A DNA stretch of 64,000 nt from Acidobacteriota bacterium (lineage in GTDB: Bacteria; Acidobacteriota; Terriglobia; 20CM-2-55-15), in contig JAJEEE010000024.1 of NCBI GenBank assembly GCA_022821145.1, positions 38,426 to 102,425 on the forward strand, read 5' to 3'. The notes under the pieces were generated by a model. That model had not been told where the DNA came from. It saw only the letters and a list, made by a program, of their open reading frames with translations, and did not search any database. Each line of letters begins with the position of its first letter. The stretch's first letter is position 1. The translations under genes were made by a program, and so were the position numbers. Positions 1 to 7,513 of the stretch are shown here, one piece after another.

Positions 1-1
1 C

Positions 2-391
2 CGGGAACAGTCTTTCGATGCGGGGCTGCCGGCGTGCGACGCGGTCGCGGCGTCCCTGGCGCTGCACCACGTCCCGACGATGGAACGGAAGCGCGCAGTC
101 TACGGACGCATATTCCGGGCGCTCCGCCGCGGCGGCGTCTTCGTCAACGCCGACGTGACCGTCAGCGCGGATCCGTCGGCGCGTGACGCGTGCTACGGAA
201 AGTGGGCGGCCCACCTGGTCCGGTGCGGCATCGAGGAGCGGCGCGCCTACGAGCACTTCGACGAGTGGGCGGCCGAAGACACCTACTTCCCGCTCGACGA
301 GGAGCTGGCGGTCATGCGTGACGTGGGATTCGACGCGGAATGCGCATGGCGGGACTCCCCGAACACGCTGCTGGTCGGACGCAAGCCGTAG
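2..391 (+). CDS. Class I SAM-dependent methyltransferase, 3' part
   Basis: The gene enters from outside the window. Reading in frame from base 2 gives 129 residues before the TAG at 389-391. An LALHHV motif near visible residues 19-24, followed by an R-I-F-R-A-L-R-R-G-G-V-F run, is the typical motif IV/V stretch of class I methyltransferases (post-SAM acidic loop, then 'lrpGG.l'). The C-terminal part has a region rich in aromatic and acidic residues ending in LLVGRKP. The substrate cannot be inferred. The ATG at base 80 is internal, not the start, because the motif lies upstream of it. Confidence 0.8.
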   Translation, partial: REQSFDAGLPACDAVAASLALHHVPTMERKRAVYGRIFRALRRGGVFVNADVTVSADPSARDACYGKWAAHLVRCGIEERRAYEHFDEWAAEDTYFPLDEELAVMRDVGFDAECAWRDSPNTLLVGRKP

Positions 392-422
392 CGGCTTTGG
401 TTGCGCCCGGTACGGAACGCGC

Positions 423-1226
423 CTACCGGGCGGCCGGGTTGCCCGTGGGCGGCGGCGCCAGATCCCGTTCGGCGGGCGGTCCCAGGATCTCCGTCAGCAA
501 GGGCTTCAACGCGTCCGCCCAGACCTGGTAGCCCGCCGCGGACAGGTGCAGCCCGTCGTCGGACACGGAATCCGACAGCCGGCCGTCGGCGTCCGACAGG
601 TCCGCGTTGGTGTCGAGGAAACGAACGCCGTCCCCGTCGGCGAAGGCGGCGATGGCCGTGTTGATCGCATCGATGACGGGGTTGAACGACGGCCGGTCAC
701 GGCGCGGAAACACCCCGGTCAGGACGATGACGGCGTCCGGCGCCCGCGCGCGGCAGGCGTCGACGATGGCCCGGATTCCGGCCGTGATCGACGCGACCTG
801 GGCGTCTGCGCCGGCGGCTTCGGTCAGGTTGTTCGTGCCCGCCTGGACGACGATGACCCGCGGGTCGACGCCGTCCAGCTCGCCGTTCTCTACTCGCCAA
901 AGGATGTTCTCGGTGCGGTCGCCGCCCCAGCCGAAGTTGGCCGCGTTCCAGCCGAAGAAGTTGGCGTTCCAGTTCTCGAGCAGGGCGGGGTAGTCCAGCG
1001 CGCCCCAGCGCCGCGTGATCGAATCGCCCGTGAAGTAGACGTCGATCACCCCGGAGCGGGCCTTGGCGAGCAGTTCCTCGTGTGCCGTCCGCGAATTGTC
1101 GTCCGTGCGCGGCCGCGGAACGTCGCTCGGCGGTACCGCGGCGTTGCCGGCCTGGAGCGCGGCGGCTTGAACGGCATGGAAGCCGCCGACGCCGAGGCCG
1201 AGCACGGCGAGGAACACGTACAGCAT
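423..1226 (-). CDS. Secreted SGNH/GDSL-type hydrolase
   Basis: Predicted esterase or acetylhydrolase of the SGNH superfamily, 267 residues from the ATG at 1226. It has an N-terminal hydrophobic segment (residues 1-20). Block I is GDSI with the nucleophile Ser at 69. An NFGWGGDR glycine block lies near 97-104, GTNN (block III) at 130-133, and DGLHL with the catalytic Asp/His near 224-227. The layout resembles PAF-acetylhydrolase beta-subunit-like bacterial enzymes. An ATG at 1277 is also in frame but would overlap the upstream esterase gene by 26 bp, and the hydrophobic signal begins at 1226, so 1226 is preferred. It lies directly downstream of the CE15-like esterase, so the two may act together on acylated carbohydrate. 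Confidence 0.85.
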   Translation of the reverse strand: MLYVFLAVLGLGVGGFHAVQAAALQAGNAAVPPSDVPRPRTDDNSRTAHEELLAKARSGVIDVYFTGDSITRRWGALDYPALLENWNANFFGWNAANFGWGGDRTENILWRVENGELDGVDPRVIVVQAGTNNLTEAAGADAQVASITAGIRAIVDACRARAPDAVIVLTGVFPRRDRPSFNPVIDAINTAIAAFADGDGVRFLDTNADLSDADGRLSDSVSDDGLHLSAAGYQVWADALKPLLTEILGPPAERDLAPPPTGNPAAR

Positions 1227-1251
1227 CCGGGTGGGCGCGCCGATCGGCGGA

Positions 1252-2685
1252 TCAGTCCGATGCGAGACCCAGTTCACGTTCCGCCCAGGGTATGAAGTAT
1301 CGCCAGTTCGGCCCGTCGGTATGCCCGCCGTCGTGCTGCCGCCAGGCGAGGCGTCCGTCCAGGAGGCCGGCGTTGACCGGCGGCATCGTGGCCGTCCGGT
1401 AGTGCTCGCCGGTTCCGAGGTCGCCGGCGCCCAGCAGCCGGAACACGTCGCCCGCGGCGACGGTCGCCATGTAGCTGCCCTGCTGATCGAGCCACAGGGC
1501 GTCGCCCTGCTCGGGCACGCCGTAGCTGATGAAGACGGGCCGCGGCGCGCACAGCGCGATCAGCGCGTGGGAATCCACGGGCAGGTCATCGGCGTTCATC
1601 GAGCCGAAGTCCGCTTCCGCCGCGCCGTACTTCAGGAAGTTGCCGGCCATCCAGTGGTATTCGGACGATCCGGTCAGGTTCTCGACCATCTCGCCGAAGT
1701 TGCGGCGGTACGGAGAGACGCCGCCTTCGCCGGAGGATCCGATCAGCGCGACGGCGAAGCGCGGTTCCAGGGCCATGGCGACGAGCGCCGCCTTGCCGTA
1801 GCGGGACACGCCTTCGATGCCGACGCGCGCGGCGTCGATGGAGGGGTCCGTTTCCATGTAGTCCAGAGCGCGCGCCGCGCCCCAGGCCCACGCGCGCAGC
1901 GAGCCCCAGTCGTCGGGCCCGCGGGCCTGGCCCCTGTTGACAAGACCGACGACGCCGCGCGTCAGGCCGGCGCCGTTGTCGGCCTGGACGCTGCGCGGAT
2001 CCAGGAACGCGAATCCCCATCCCGCCTCGACGAGCTGCTCCGTGGCGGGCGGGTCCGAGCCGGGGCGCGCGCCGCGTCCGCCGCGGCCGACCGCCAAGCC
2101 CAGGGCCTGGTCGAGGTCTCCTCCGCGGAACATGATCATGACGGGCGCCGGTCGGTCGGCGTCGGCGGGGACGACGAGCGTCATCGCGATGCCGACCTCG
2201 ATCGACGGGTACGCCGAGTTGTCGACGCGGCCGACGAGTTGCCTTCCGATCACGGGCCGTTCCGCGATCATGCCCCGGTTGGATGCGACGACCGTCCACT
2301 CGACGTCCGGAGCGTCGGCGGGAACGCGGCCCACAACCTCGCGCTCGAAGGCCTCGACGATCTCCGGCCGCCTCCGGTCCCGCCAGTCGTCGGCGCTCTC
2401 GACGGGGGCGCCGTCGTCCAGCGTCAACAGGGCGGGCCATTCCGGGAACGGGTTGGCCAGCGATTCGTCGTAGTTCGCCGGGTTGGGCGCGCCCTCCCGT
2501 CCGCTGGGGCCCGGACGCAGCGCCGTGATGCCCAGTTGACGCATCATGTCCCGGTGATCGTCGGCCGTCGTCCACTCCAGGGGCGGCGGCAAGGCGGCCG
2601 TGTCCTGCGCTACGGCCGGCGCGCCGGCCGCCGCCAACGCGATGACCGCGAACGCCCCCAATCCGGCGCGATGCATGCCAGTCAT
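1252..2685 (-). CDS. Secreted CE15 (glucuronoyl esterase)-like hydrolase
   Basis: 477-residue alpha/beta hydrolase. The start at 2685 follows a GGAGG ribosome site about 8 bases upstream and a signal peptide covers residues 1-27 (ending near A-V-A-Q). The nucleophile motif GVSRYGK (292-298, Ser294) matches the CE15 signature G-x-S-R-x-G-K, with V where many members have C. HDGGHT near 451-456 supplies the catalytic His. CE15 enzymes cleave ester bonds between glucuronic acid of xylan and lignin alcohols. The family assignment rests on the motif and overall layout, and the substrate is an inference. The frame stays open upstream of 2685, but that extension is arginine-rich antisense of the MATE gene and has been discarded. 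Confidence 0.85.
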   Translation of the reverse strand: MTGMHRAGLGAFAVIALAAAGAPAVAQDTAALPPPLEWTTADDHRDMMRQLGITALRPGPSGREGAPNPANYDESLANPFPEWPALLTLDDGAPVESADDWRDRRRPEIVEAFEREVVGRVPADAPDVEWTVVASNRGMIAERPVIGRQLVGRVDNSAYPSIEVGIAMTLVVPADADRPAPVMIMFRGGDLDQALGLAVGRGGRGARPGSDPPATEQLVEAGWGFAFLDPRSVQADNGAGLTRGVVGLVNRGQARGPDDWGSLRAWAWGAARALDYMETDPSIDAARVGIEGVSRYGKAALVAMALEPRFAVALIGSSGEGGVSPYRRNFGEMVENLTGSSEYHWMAGNFLKYGAAEADFGSMNADDLPVDSHALIALCAPRPVFISYGVPEQGDALWLDQQGSYMATVAAGDVFRLLGAGDLGTGEHYRTATMPPVNAGLLDGRLAWRQHDGGHTDGPNWRYFIPWAERELGLASD

Positions 2686-2798
2686 TCCGTGATCCTCCGT
2701 GTGTGCATCCAGCGTACCCGATGTCGCGCCACGGGGCGAGCCGATACGCGAGGCGGAACGAACGCGTTCCGGCTTGATGGACTGGCGGGAGACGGCCC

Positions 2799-4121
2799 TC
2801 ATTGCCCCACCGACCGGACCAGGCGCGGGTAGTGCCGCCCGAGCGTCGCGGCCCTTGCGGCGTACTGCACGTGCAGCGCGGCCCAGAGCCCGTGGTTGCC
2901 GAACGGTGTCAGGAGCCACCAGGACGCCAGGAAGATCGCCAGCGACGCCAGCATCGCGTTCCGCATTTCGGACGTGCGCGTGGCGCCGATGAAGACGCCG
3001 TCGAGCTGGAAGGCCCACACGCCCAGCACGGGCACCGCCGCCGCCCACGGCAGGTAGGCCCGGGCCGCGGCGCGCGCGCCGGGGTCCGTGGTCAACAGGT
3101 CGATGATCAGTGTTCCCGTCAGCAGCCAGAGCAGGGAGATCGACACGGCGAGGCCGGCGGCCCAGAACGTGGCCATGCGGGCGGCGGCGGACAGGCCGGC
3201 CCGGTCGCGTGCGCCGACGGCGCGGCCGACGAGGGATTCGGTCGCGAACGCCAGGCCGTCCAGGAAGTACGCCGCGACCGCGATGAAGTGCAGGAGCACG
3301 GCGTTGGCGGCCAGGATGACGTCGCCCCCGGCGGCGCTTCGCGCGGTGAACCAGGCGAATACGAGCTCCAGGGCGAGCGTCCGGACCATGATGTCGACAT
3401 TGAGCGCCATCAGCCGGCCCAGACGCTCGCGGACCCATATCCGGTCCCGGCGCCACCGCGCCCCGATGCGCCGCATCTGGCGCGCGGCGAGGACGATCCC
3501 GACAACGGCGGCGATCGTTTCGGCCAGCAGCGTGCCGAAGGCGACGCCCGCGACGCCCCAGCCCAGAATGAGCACGAACGCGGCGTCGAGCGCCATGTTG
3601 GTCAGGTTCAGCACGAGTTGCAGGACGAGTCCGATTCCGGTGCGTCCCAGGCCGATGAACCATCCGAGCAGGGCGTAGTTGGCGAGCGTGACCGGCGCCG
3701 CCCAGATGCGGATGTCGAAGTATTCGCCGGCCAGTTGCTCGACGCCCGCGCTGCCTTCCAGGAGAAAGAAGGCCGTTTCGCGGATGGGCCGCTGCAGGAG
3801 GATCAGGCCGGCGCCCGCCGCGCCCGCGACGAGGAGCCCCCGGGCCAGCACGGCCGCCGTCTCGTCGGGATCGCCGGCGCCGGCGGCTTGCGCGGCGAGC
3901 CCCGTCGTTCCCATCCGCAGGAAACCGAACGCCCAGAAGACGAAACTGAGGATCAGGGAGCCGATCGCGACGGCGCCGATGTAGGCCGGATCCGGAAGCC
4001 GGCCGACGACGCCCGTGTCGACGACGCCGATCAGGGGCGTCGAGACGTTCGACAGCATCACCGGGACGGCGACGGACAGGACCGCCCGGTGCGTCAGCGG
4101 TTGACGGATGGCGGTGTTCAA
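2799..4121 (-). CDS. MATE-family efflux transporter
   Basis: 440-residue multidrug and toxic compound extrusion protein of the DinF-like branch, with about twelve hydrophobic segments. Typical signatures are the N-terminal segment P-V-M-L-S-N-V-S-T-P-L-I-G-V-V-D-T near residues 15-31 and the repeat-internal L-D-G-x-x-F-A/I-x-E/T pattern in the second half. The length is usual for the family. No ATG is available near the natural N-terminus. A TTG at 4121 overlaps the TGA of the upstream amidotransferase (TTGA arrangement), which implies translational coupling. It is the last gene of a four-gene operon (selenoprotein, aminotransferase, amidotransferase, exporter), so it may export the product of that cassette. 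This last point is inference. Confidence 0.88.
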   Translation of the reverse strand: MNTAIRQPLTHRAVLSVAVPVMLSNVSTPLIGVVDTGVVGRLPDPAYIGAVAIGSLILSFVFWAFGFLRMGTTGLAAQAAGAGDPDETAAVLARGLLVAGAAGAGLILLQRPIRETAFFLLEGSAGVEQLAGEYFDIRIWAAPVTLANYALLGWFIGLGRTGIGLVLQLVLNLTNMALDAAFVLILGWGVAGVAFGTLLAETIAAVVGIVLAARQMRRIGARWRRDRIWVRERLGRLMALNVDIMVRTLALELVFAWFTARSAAGGDVILAANAVLLHFIAVAAYFLDGLAFATESLVGRAVGARDRAGLSAAARMATFWAAGLAVSISLLWLLTGTLIIDLLTTDPGARAAARAYLPWAAAVPVLGVWAFQLDGVFIGATRTSEMRNAMLASLAIFLASWWLLTPFGNHGLWAALHVQYAARAATLGRHYPRLVRSVGQ

Positions 4122-4864
4122 TCCGTCCGGCCCTGCCGGAAGAACGCCTTCGCGGCGGTGACGAACGCCTCGAATACGTTCATGCACTGCGCGTCGTCGG
4201 CGACGTGCCGCTCCGGATGGAACTGCAGGCCGATTCGGAAGGGATGCCCGGTGTCGTAGAACCCCTCGATCAACCCGTCGGAGGTATGGCACATGGGCGC
4301 CAACCCCTCGCCCAGCGTCTTGATTCCCTGGTGGTGGAAGCTGTTGGCCATGAAGCGGGTCGCGCCCACCCACGCGTGCAGCGGCGTGCCTTCGACGACG
4401 GCGATCTCGTGGCGGTACCCGTCGTAGTTGTCCGGGTCCACGTGCTTGAGAGCGGCGCCCAACTCGTGCCGCACGTCGCCGTAGAGCGTGCCGCCGCGCG
4501 CGATGTTGAACGCGTGGCAACCCCGGCACACGCCCAGGTAGGGCTGGCCTTCGGCGAGAACCCGGGCGATGAGCGCGAATTCCAACGCGTCGCGCTCCAG
4601 GTCGGGCGGCTCGATCAGGTCCAGTGGACTGTCGGCGCCGCCGTAGCGGCGCGTATCGATGTCGTTGCCTTCGACGACGAGCAACCCGTGCACGGGTCCG
4701 TAGGCGTCGAGACGATCGACGGTTCCCTGGACGCGCGGTATCGGGATCGGTACGCCGCCCCCCGCGGCGATCTGCTCCAGGTAGGTTTCCTGAACGATGT
4801 TCTGCCAGCGGCCCTTGCGCAGGTCGTGGCGCATGACGACGAAGATTCGGGGCGCGTCAGGCAT
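4118..4864 (-). CDS. Class I glutamine amidotransferase-like hydrolase (peptidase C26)
   Basis: 248 residues related to gamma-glutamyl-gamma-aminobutyrate hydrolase (PuuD-like). The nucleophile elbow YLGVCRGCH places Cys at 113. The GLQFHPE motif gives the catalytic His (216) and Glu (218). A conserved G-N-D-I-D stretch near 66-70 resembles the 'GGxD(I/V)xP' region of C26 enzymes. C26 enzymes hydrolyse gamma-glutamyl amides or transfer ammonia. The start at 4864 overlaps the aminotransferase stop (4857) by 8 bp, so the two are co-translated. The physiological substrate is unknown. Placement between an aminotransferase and an exporter suggests processing of a gamma-glutamylated intermediate, which is a hypothesis. 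Confidence 0.88.
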   Translation of the reverse strand: MPDAPRIFVVMRHDLRKGRWQNIVQETYLEQIAAGGGVPIPIPRVQGTVDRLDAYGPVHGLLVVEGNDIDTRRYGGADSPLDLIEPPDLERDALEFALIARVLAEGQPYLGVCRGCHAFNIARGGTLYGDVRHELGAALKHVDPDNYDGYRHEIAVVEGTPLHAWVGATRFMANSFHHQGIKTLGEGLAPMCHTSDGLIEGFYDTGHPFRIGLQFHPERHVADDAQCMNVFEAFVTAAKAFFRQGRTD

Positions 4865-6029
4865 GGGCCGGGTCCGTCGGGTACATCTTCTTCAGGACGG
4901 CCACCAGCTTCCGGTCCCGGGCGCGCCGCTGGCTGGCGATTCGAATATGGCGCGCGTCCATGCCGACCTTGTTGGTGCAGTCGCGGACGTACATGCGGTG
5001 CCGGCCGAGCAGCTCCGTCTGCACGTCGCGGGCCGTCGTGCCGATGGGGACGCGGACCAGGATGAAGTTGGCGCCGGTGGGGTAGACCTTCAGCGCCGGA
5101 ATGCCGCCGAGTTCGCAGGCCAGCCACTGCGTATCGGCGATCACCTTGAGGCGCGACGTCTCGTACTGGCGCGCCGTGGCGGGCAGGAGCGACAGGAAGT
5201 ACTCGGCCAGCGTGTTGACGTTCCAGACCGCCATGTGAGACCGGAGCCGCCGGATGACTTCCGGATTGCCGCTTGCGGCGTAACCCAGGCGGAGGCCCGG
5301 AACGCCGCAGTGCTTGCTCATGGAGCGAATGATCAGCAGGTTCGGGAACGCGCTCATGTGCGGCAGCAGGCTGGGAACGGGCGTGCCGGCGAAGTCGATG
5401 AAGCTCTCGTCCACGATCACGAGGTCGAGGAACGCCGCCTTCTTCAGGAATCGCCGCATCGCCCGCACGCTGAAGGTCTGCCCGGTCGGGTTGCCCGGGT
5501 TGATCACGAGCGCGGCCCGCAGTTTTCGTTCGCGGATCCATTCCAGGTAGGCGTCGAGGTCCATCCGGTAGTCGTTCTCGGGATCCAGGTAGTAGAGCTC
5601 GGAGACGGCGCGATCGCTGAGGTGTTGGACGTACTCGCTGAACGTCGGGACGGCGACGCCGATGCGGCGCATCAGGTGGTCCATCACCAGCGCGATGATC
5701 TCGGTCGCGCCGTTGCCGACGAGCAGGTGCTCGGCCGACACGCCCATGACGGCCGACAGGTGGCGTTCGCCCCGTCCGCGGGAGCTGCCCGGGTACGACG
5801 TGATCAGGTCGACGAAGCGGTCCCGCATCTTCCGAATCATTGCCGGCGTCGGGTAGTAGTGGTTGGCGATGTAGCAGAAGTCGATGATCCGCCGGGCCTC
5901 GTCCACGCCCACCAGCTCGATCAGGCTGGGTGAGTGCGTGGTCTCGGAAAAGAGGCGCCGGCGGTGGTCGTCCCGCGCGCGGGACCGTCCGGACGCCTTA
6001 CCCGAAGACGCGACCGTAAGTCTCTTCAT
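4857..6029 (-). CDS. PLP-dependent aminotransferase, HisC/CobD-like fold type I
   Basis: 390 residues. Family landmarks are N-P-G-N-P-T-G at 177-183, D-E-S-F at 207-210 (PLP pyridine Asp) and SMSKHCGVPGLRLGY with Schiff-base Lys239 and the phosphate/carboxylate-binding Arg region at 245-250. NGATE near 106-110 is the phosphate-binding turn. The closest known families are histidinol-phosphate aminotransferase and threonine-phosphate decarboxylase, but no his or cob genes are nearby. The only plausible start, the ATG at 6029, lies inside the 3' end of the upstream selenoprotein gene (32-bp overlap). The long basic N-terminal leader (residues 1-30) is atypical. Confidence 0.85.
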   Translation of the reverse strand: MKRLTVASSGKASGRSRARDDHRRRLFSETTHSPSLIELVGVDEARRIIDFCYIANHYYPTPAMIRKMRDRFVDLITSYPGSSRGRGERHLSAVMGVSAEHLLVGNGATEIIALVMDHLMRRIGVAVPTFSEYVQHLSDRAVSELYYLDPENDYRMDLDAYLEWIRERKLRAALVINPGNPTGQTFSVRAMRRFLKKAAFLDLVIVDESFIDFAGTPVPSLLPHMSAFPNLLIIRSMSKHCGVPGLRLGYAASGNPEVIRRLRSHMAVWNVNTLAEYFLSLLPATARQYETSRLKVIADTQWLACELGGIPALKVYPTGANFILVRVPIGTTARDVQTELLGRHRMYVRDCTNKVGMDARHIRIASQRRARDRKLVAVLKKMYPTDPAHA

Positions 6030-6342
6030 CGAAGCCGACCAGCAGGGCGCGGCCCGTCCTCAGGGCGGGGGCCCGCAGCTTGCCGTTCCGGCAGATGGCG
6101 TCGAGGATCTCCTTCCGGGCCGGTTTCGTTTTTTTGAGGTCGAAGACGACGACCCGCTTGCCGACGGTGGCATAGACCACGTCGACCCGCCCGACCAGAT
6201 CCAGCGCTTCGGCTTCGGGCACGGCCGCCTTGCGGGCGTTGACTTCGTCGGCGACGGGGATCCCGCGGTTCGCAAGAAACTCCTGCGTTTTGCCGCACGT
6301 CTTTCAGGACGGTCGATGATAGCTCCAGTCGACTCGTGGCAT
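5998..6342 (-). CDS. ArsC-like (thioredoxin-fold) selenoprotein with UxxC motif
   Basis: Starting at the ATG at 6342, just after a GAGGAGGAA ribosome site, the frame reads MPRVDWSYHRPS, then TGA (6304-6306), then KTC and stays open to the TAA at 5998. Reading TGA as selenocysteine gives 114 residues with a U13-K-T-C16 redox motif at the end of the first beta strand. This is where ArsC/Spx-type proteins carry CxxC or a single Cys. The body (V-V-F-D-L-K-K near 74-80, L-R-A-P-A-L-R near 95-101) fits the known 'ArsC family (seleno)protein' group. A SECIS-like hairpin follows the TGA. Gene callers would start at the GTG at 6222 and lose the active site. It is first in an operon with the aminotransferase gene. 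A role in thiol/selenol redox chemistry is likely, but the substrate is unknown. Confidence 0.9.
6265..6296 (-). promoter_or_regulatory. Bacterial SECIS-like hairpin of the ArsC-like selenoprotein
   Basis: In the mRNA the 17 bases 6287-6271 fold as CGCAGG-AGUUU-CUUGCG, a six-pair upper stem (one G-U) with a 5-nt loop. An outer GCGG/CCGC helix (6296-6293 with 6268-6265) lies below it. The loop starts 23 nt after the UGA and its second base is G. This matches the accepted bacterial SECIS rules: spacing of roughly 16-37 nt, a small loop, and G in the first two loop positions. SelB binding is inferred. Confidence 0.75.
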
Positions 6343-6416
6343 GGCCGTTCCTCCTCGTCCGAGACGGTGCTCCGCAGCCTGACCCGGCTCGGGCGCCGCC
6401 GCGGTCCGGACAACGC

Positions 6417-6422
6417 ATTGTA
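6417..6422 (-). promoter_or_regulatory. Possible -10 box for the selenoprotein operon
   Basis: TACAAT on the minus strand, about 75 bases upstream of the selenoprotein start. The same hexamer occurs upstream of the ankyrin operon at 15773 and of both ModA-like genes. No convincing -35 box was seen here. Confidence 0.35.
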
Positions 6423-6472
6423 GCAGGCGTTCCGTCTTCGCGATCGCCGCCCGCCGTTCCGGCGCAAAACCG

Positions 6473-6502
6473 TTGGCGCGCCCGCCGATGCCGGTTTAAA
6501 AT
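6473..6502 (+). promoter_or_regulatory. Sigma-70-like promoter of the first DUF1592/DUF1552/ankyrin operon
   Basis: TTGGCG at 6473-6478 and TAAAAT at 6497-6502, separated by 18 bases, about 55 bases upstream of the MBL-fold gene start. No gene occupies the divergent interval 6343-6557. Confidence 0.5.
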
Positions 6503-6557
6503 CAGCGGTTGAACGTTGCCGTCCCCCAGGGGGCGGGTGCATCCGGACGGAGCGAAC

Positions 6558-7499
6558 ATGGCGCGGCGGCAGACTCGCAGGGAAATGTTGAAGACCGTCC
6601 TCGGCGGCGGGGTCGCGACGGCGCTCGGCGGGTCGGTTTTCGGCGCCGGCCGGGCGTCCCGTCGGGCGCAAACCGATGCCGGCGAATCCATCGAACTGGG
6701 CGGCGGCGTGTTCGTCGTCCGCGTTCCCGGACAGGCCAACGTCGTGGCGCGGGCCGACGCCGACGGCGTCCTGCTCGTCGACGGCGGCTCCGCGGAGGGC
6801 TCGGAACGCGTTCTGGCCGCCGTCGACGGCGTCGCGGGCGATGGGCCGGTTCACACGCTGTTCAACACCCACTGGCATCCGGAGCAGACCGGGTCGAACG
6901 TCCGGCTGGGGGGCGAAGGCGCGACGATCATCGCGCAGGAGAACACGCGGCTGTGGCTGACGACGGACGTGACGTGGCCGTGGAACGGGCGGCGCTTCGA
7001 GCCGCTGCCCGAGATCGGACAGCCGAACCGGACTTTCTACGACGTCGGCGGCGATCTCCCCTCCGGCGTCCGGTACGGGTATATCCCGGACGCGGCGCAT
7101 ACGGACGGCGACCTCTACGTCCACTTTCCCGAAGAGAACGTCCTTGCCGTCGGCGACGCCGTGTCGGGCGACGGGTGGCCTGTCGTCGACTGGTGGACGG
7201 GCGGATGGATCGGCGGCATCGTCGGCGGCATCGAACGCCTGATCGCGCTGGCGGACGCCGAGACGCGGATCGTGCCGGCCCGCGGCCCTGTCTTGGGGTT
7301 GACCGATCTCGAAGAGCAGTACGAGATGTACGGCGTCATCTATTCCCGGCTGTCGCAGTTGTTGAACAGCGGGCGCGGACCGGACGAGGCCGTCGACGCG
7401 CGCCCGACCGAGGAGTACGATGCCCGCATGGGGAATCCGGACGAGTTCGTGCGCCGCGCGTTCGAGAGCCAGTGGGCCTATCTGTCACCGGACGCCTGA
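6558..7499 (+). CDS. Tat-exported metallo-beta-lactamase-fold protein with variant metal site
   Basis: 313 residues from the ATG at 6558. The N-terminus has a twin-arginine-like R-R-Q-T-R-R-E-M-L motif followed by a hydrophobic stretch, so periplasmic export is likely. The fold is visible in the D-G-G-S strand end near residue 75 and the N-T-H-W-H-P-E-Q-T-G-S-N motif near residue 105. Later loops contain A-A-H-T-D-G-D and V-G-D-A-V. The canonical HxHxDH is changed to H-W-H-P-E-Q, so the second zinc site is altered. It is first in an operon with the DUF1592, DUF1552 and ankyrin genes (14-bp gap to the next). The reaction is unknown. Confidence 0.85.
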   Translation: MARRQTRREMLKTVLGGGVATALGGSVFGAGRASRRAQTDAGESIELGGGVFVVRVPGQANVVARADADGVLLVDGGSAEGSERVLAAVDGVAGDGPVHTLFNTHWHPEQTGSNVRLGGEGATIIAQENTRLWLTTDVTWPWNGRRFEPLPEIGQPNRTFYDVGGDLPSGVRYGYIPDAAHTDGDLYVHFPEENVLAVGDAVSGDGWPVVDWWTGGWIGGIVGGIERLIALADAETRIVPARGPVLGLTDLEEQYEMYGVIYSRLSQLLNSGRGPDEAVDARPTEEYDARMGNPDEFVRRAFESQWAYLSPDA

Positions 7500-7513
7500 G
7501 TGACCGGAGCGTT

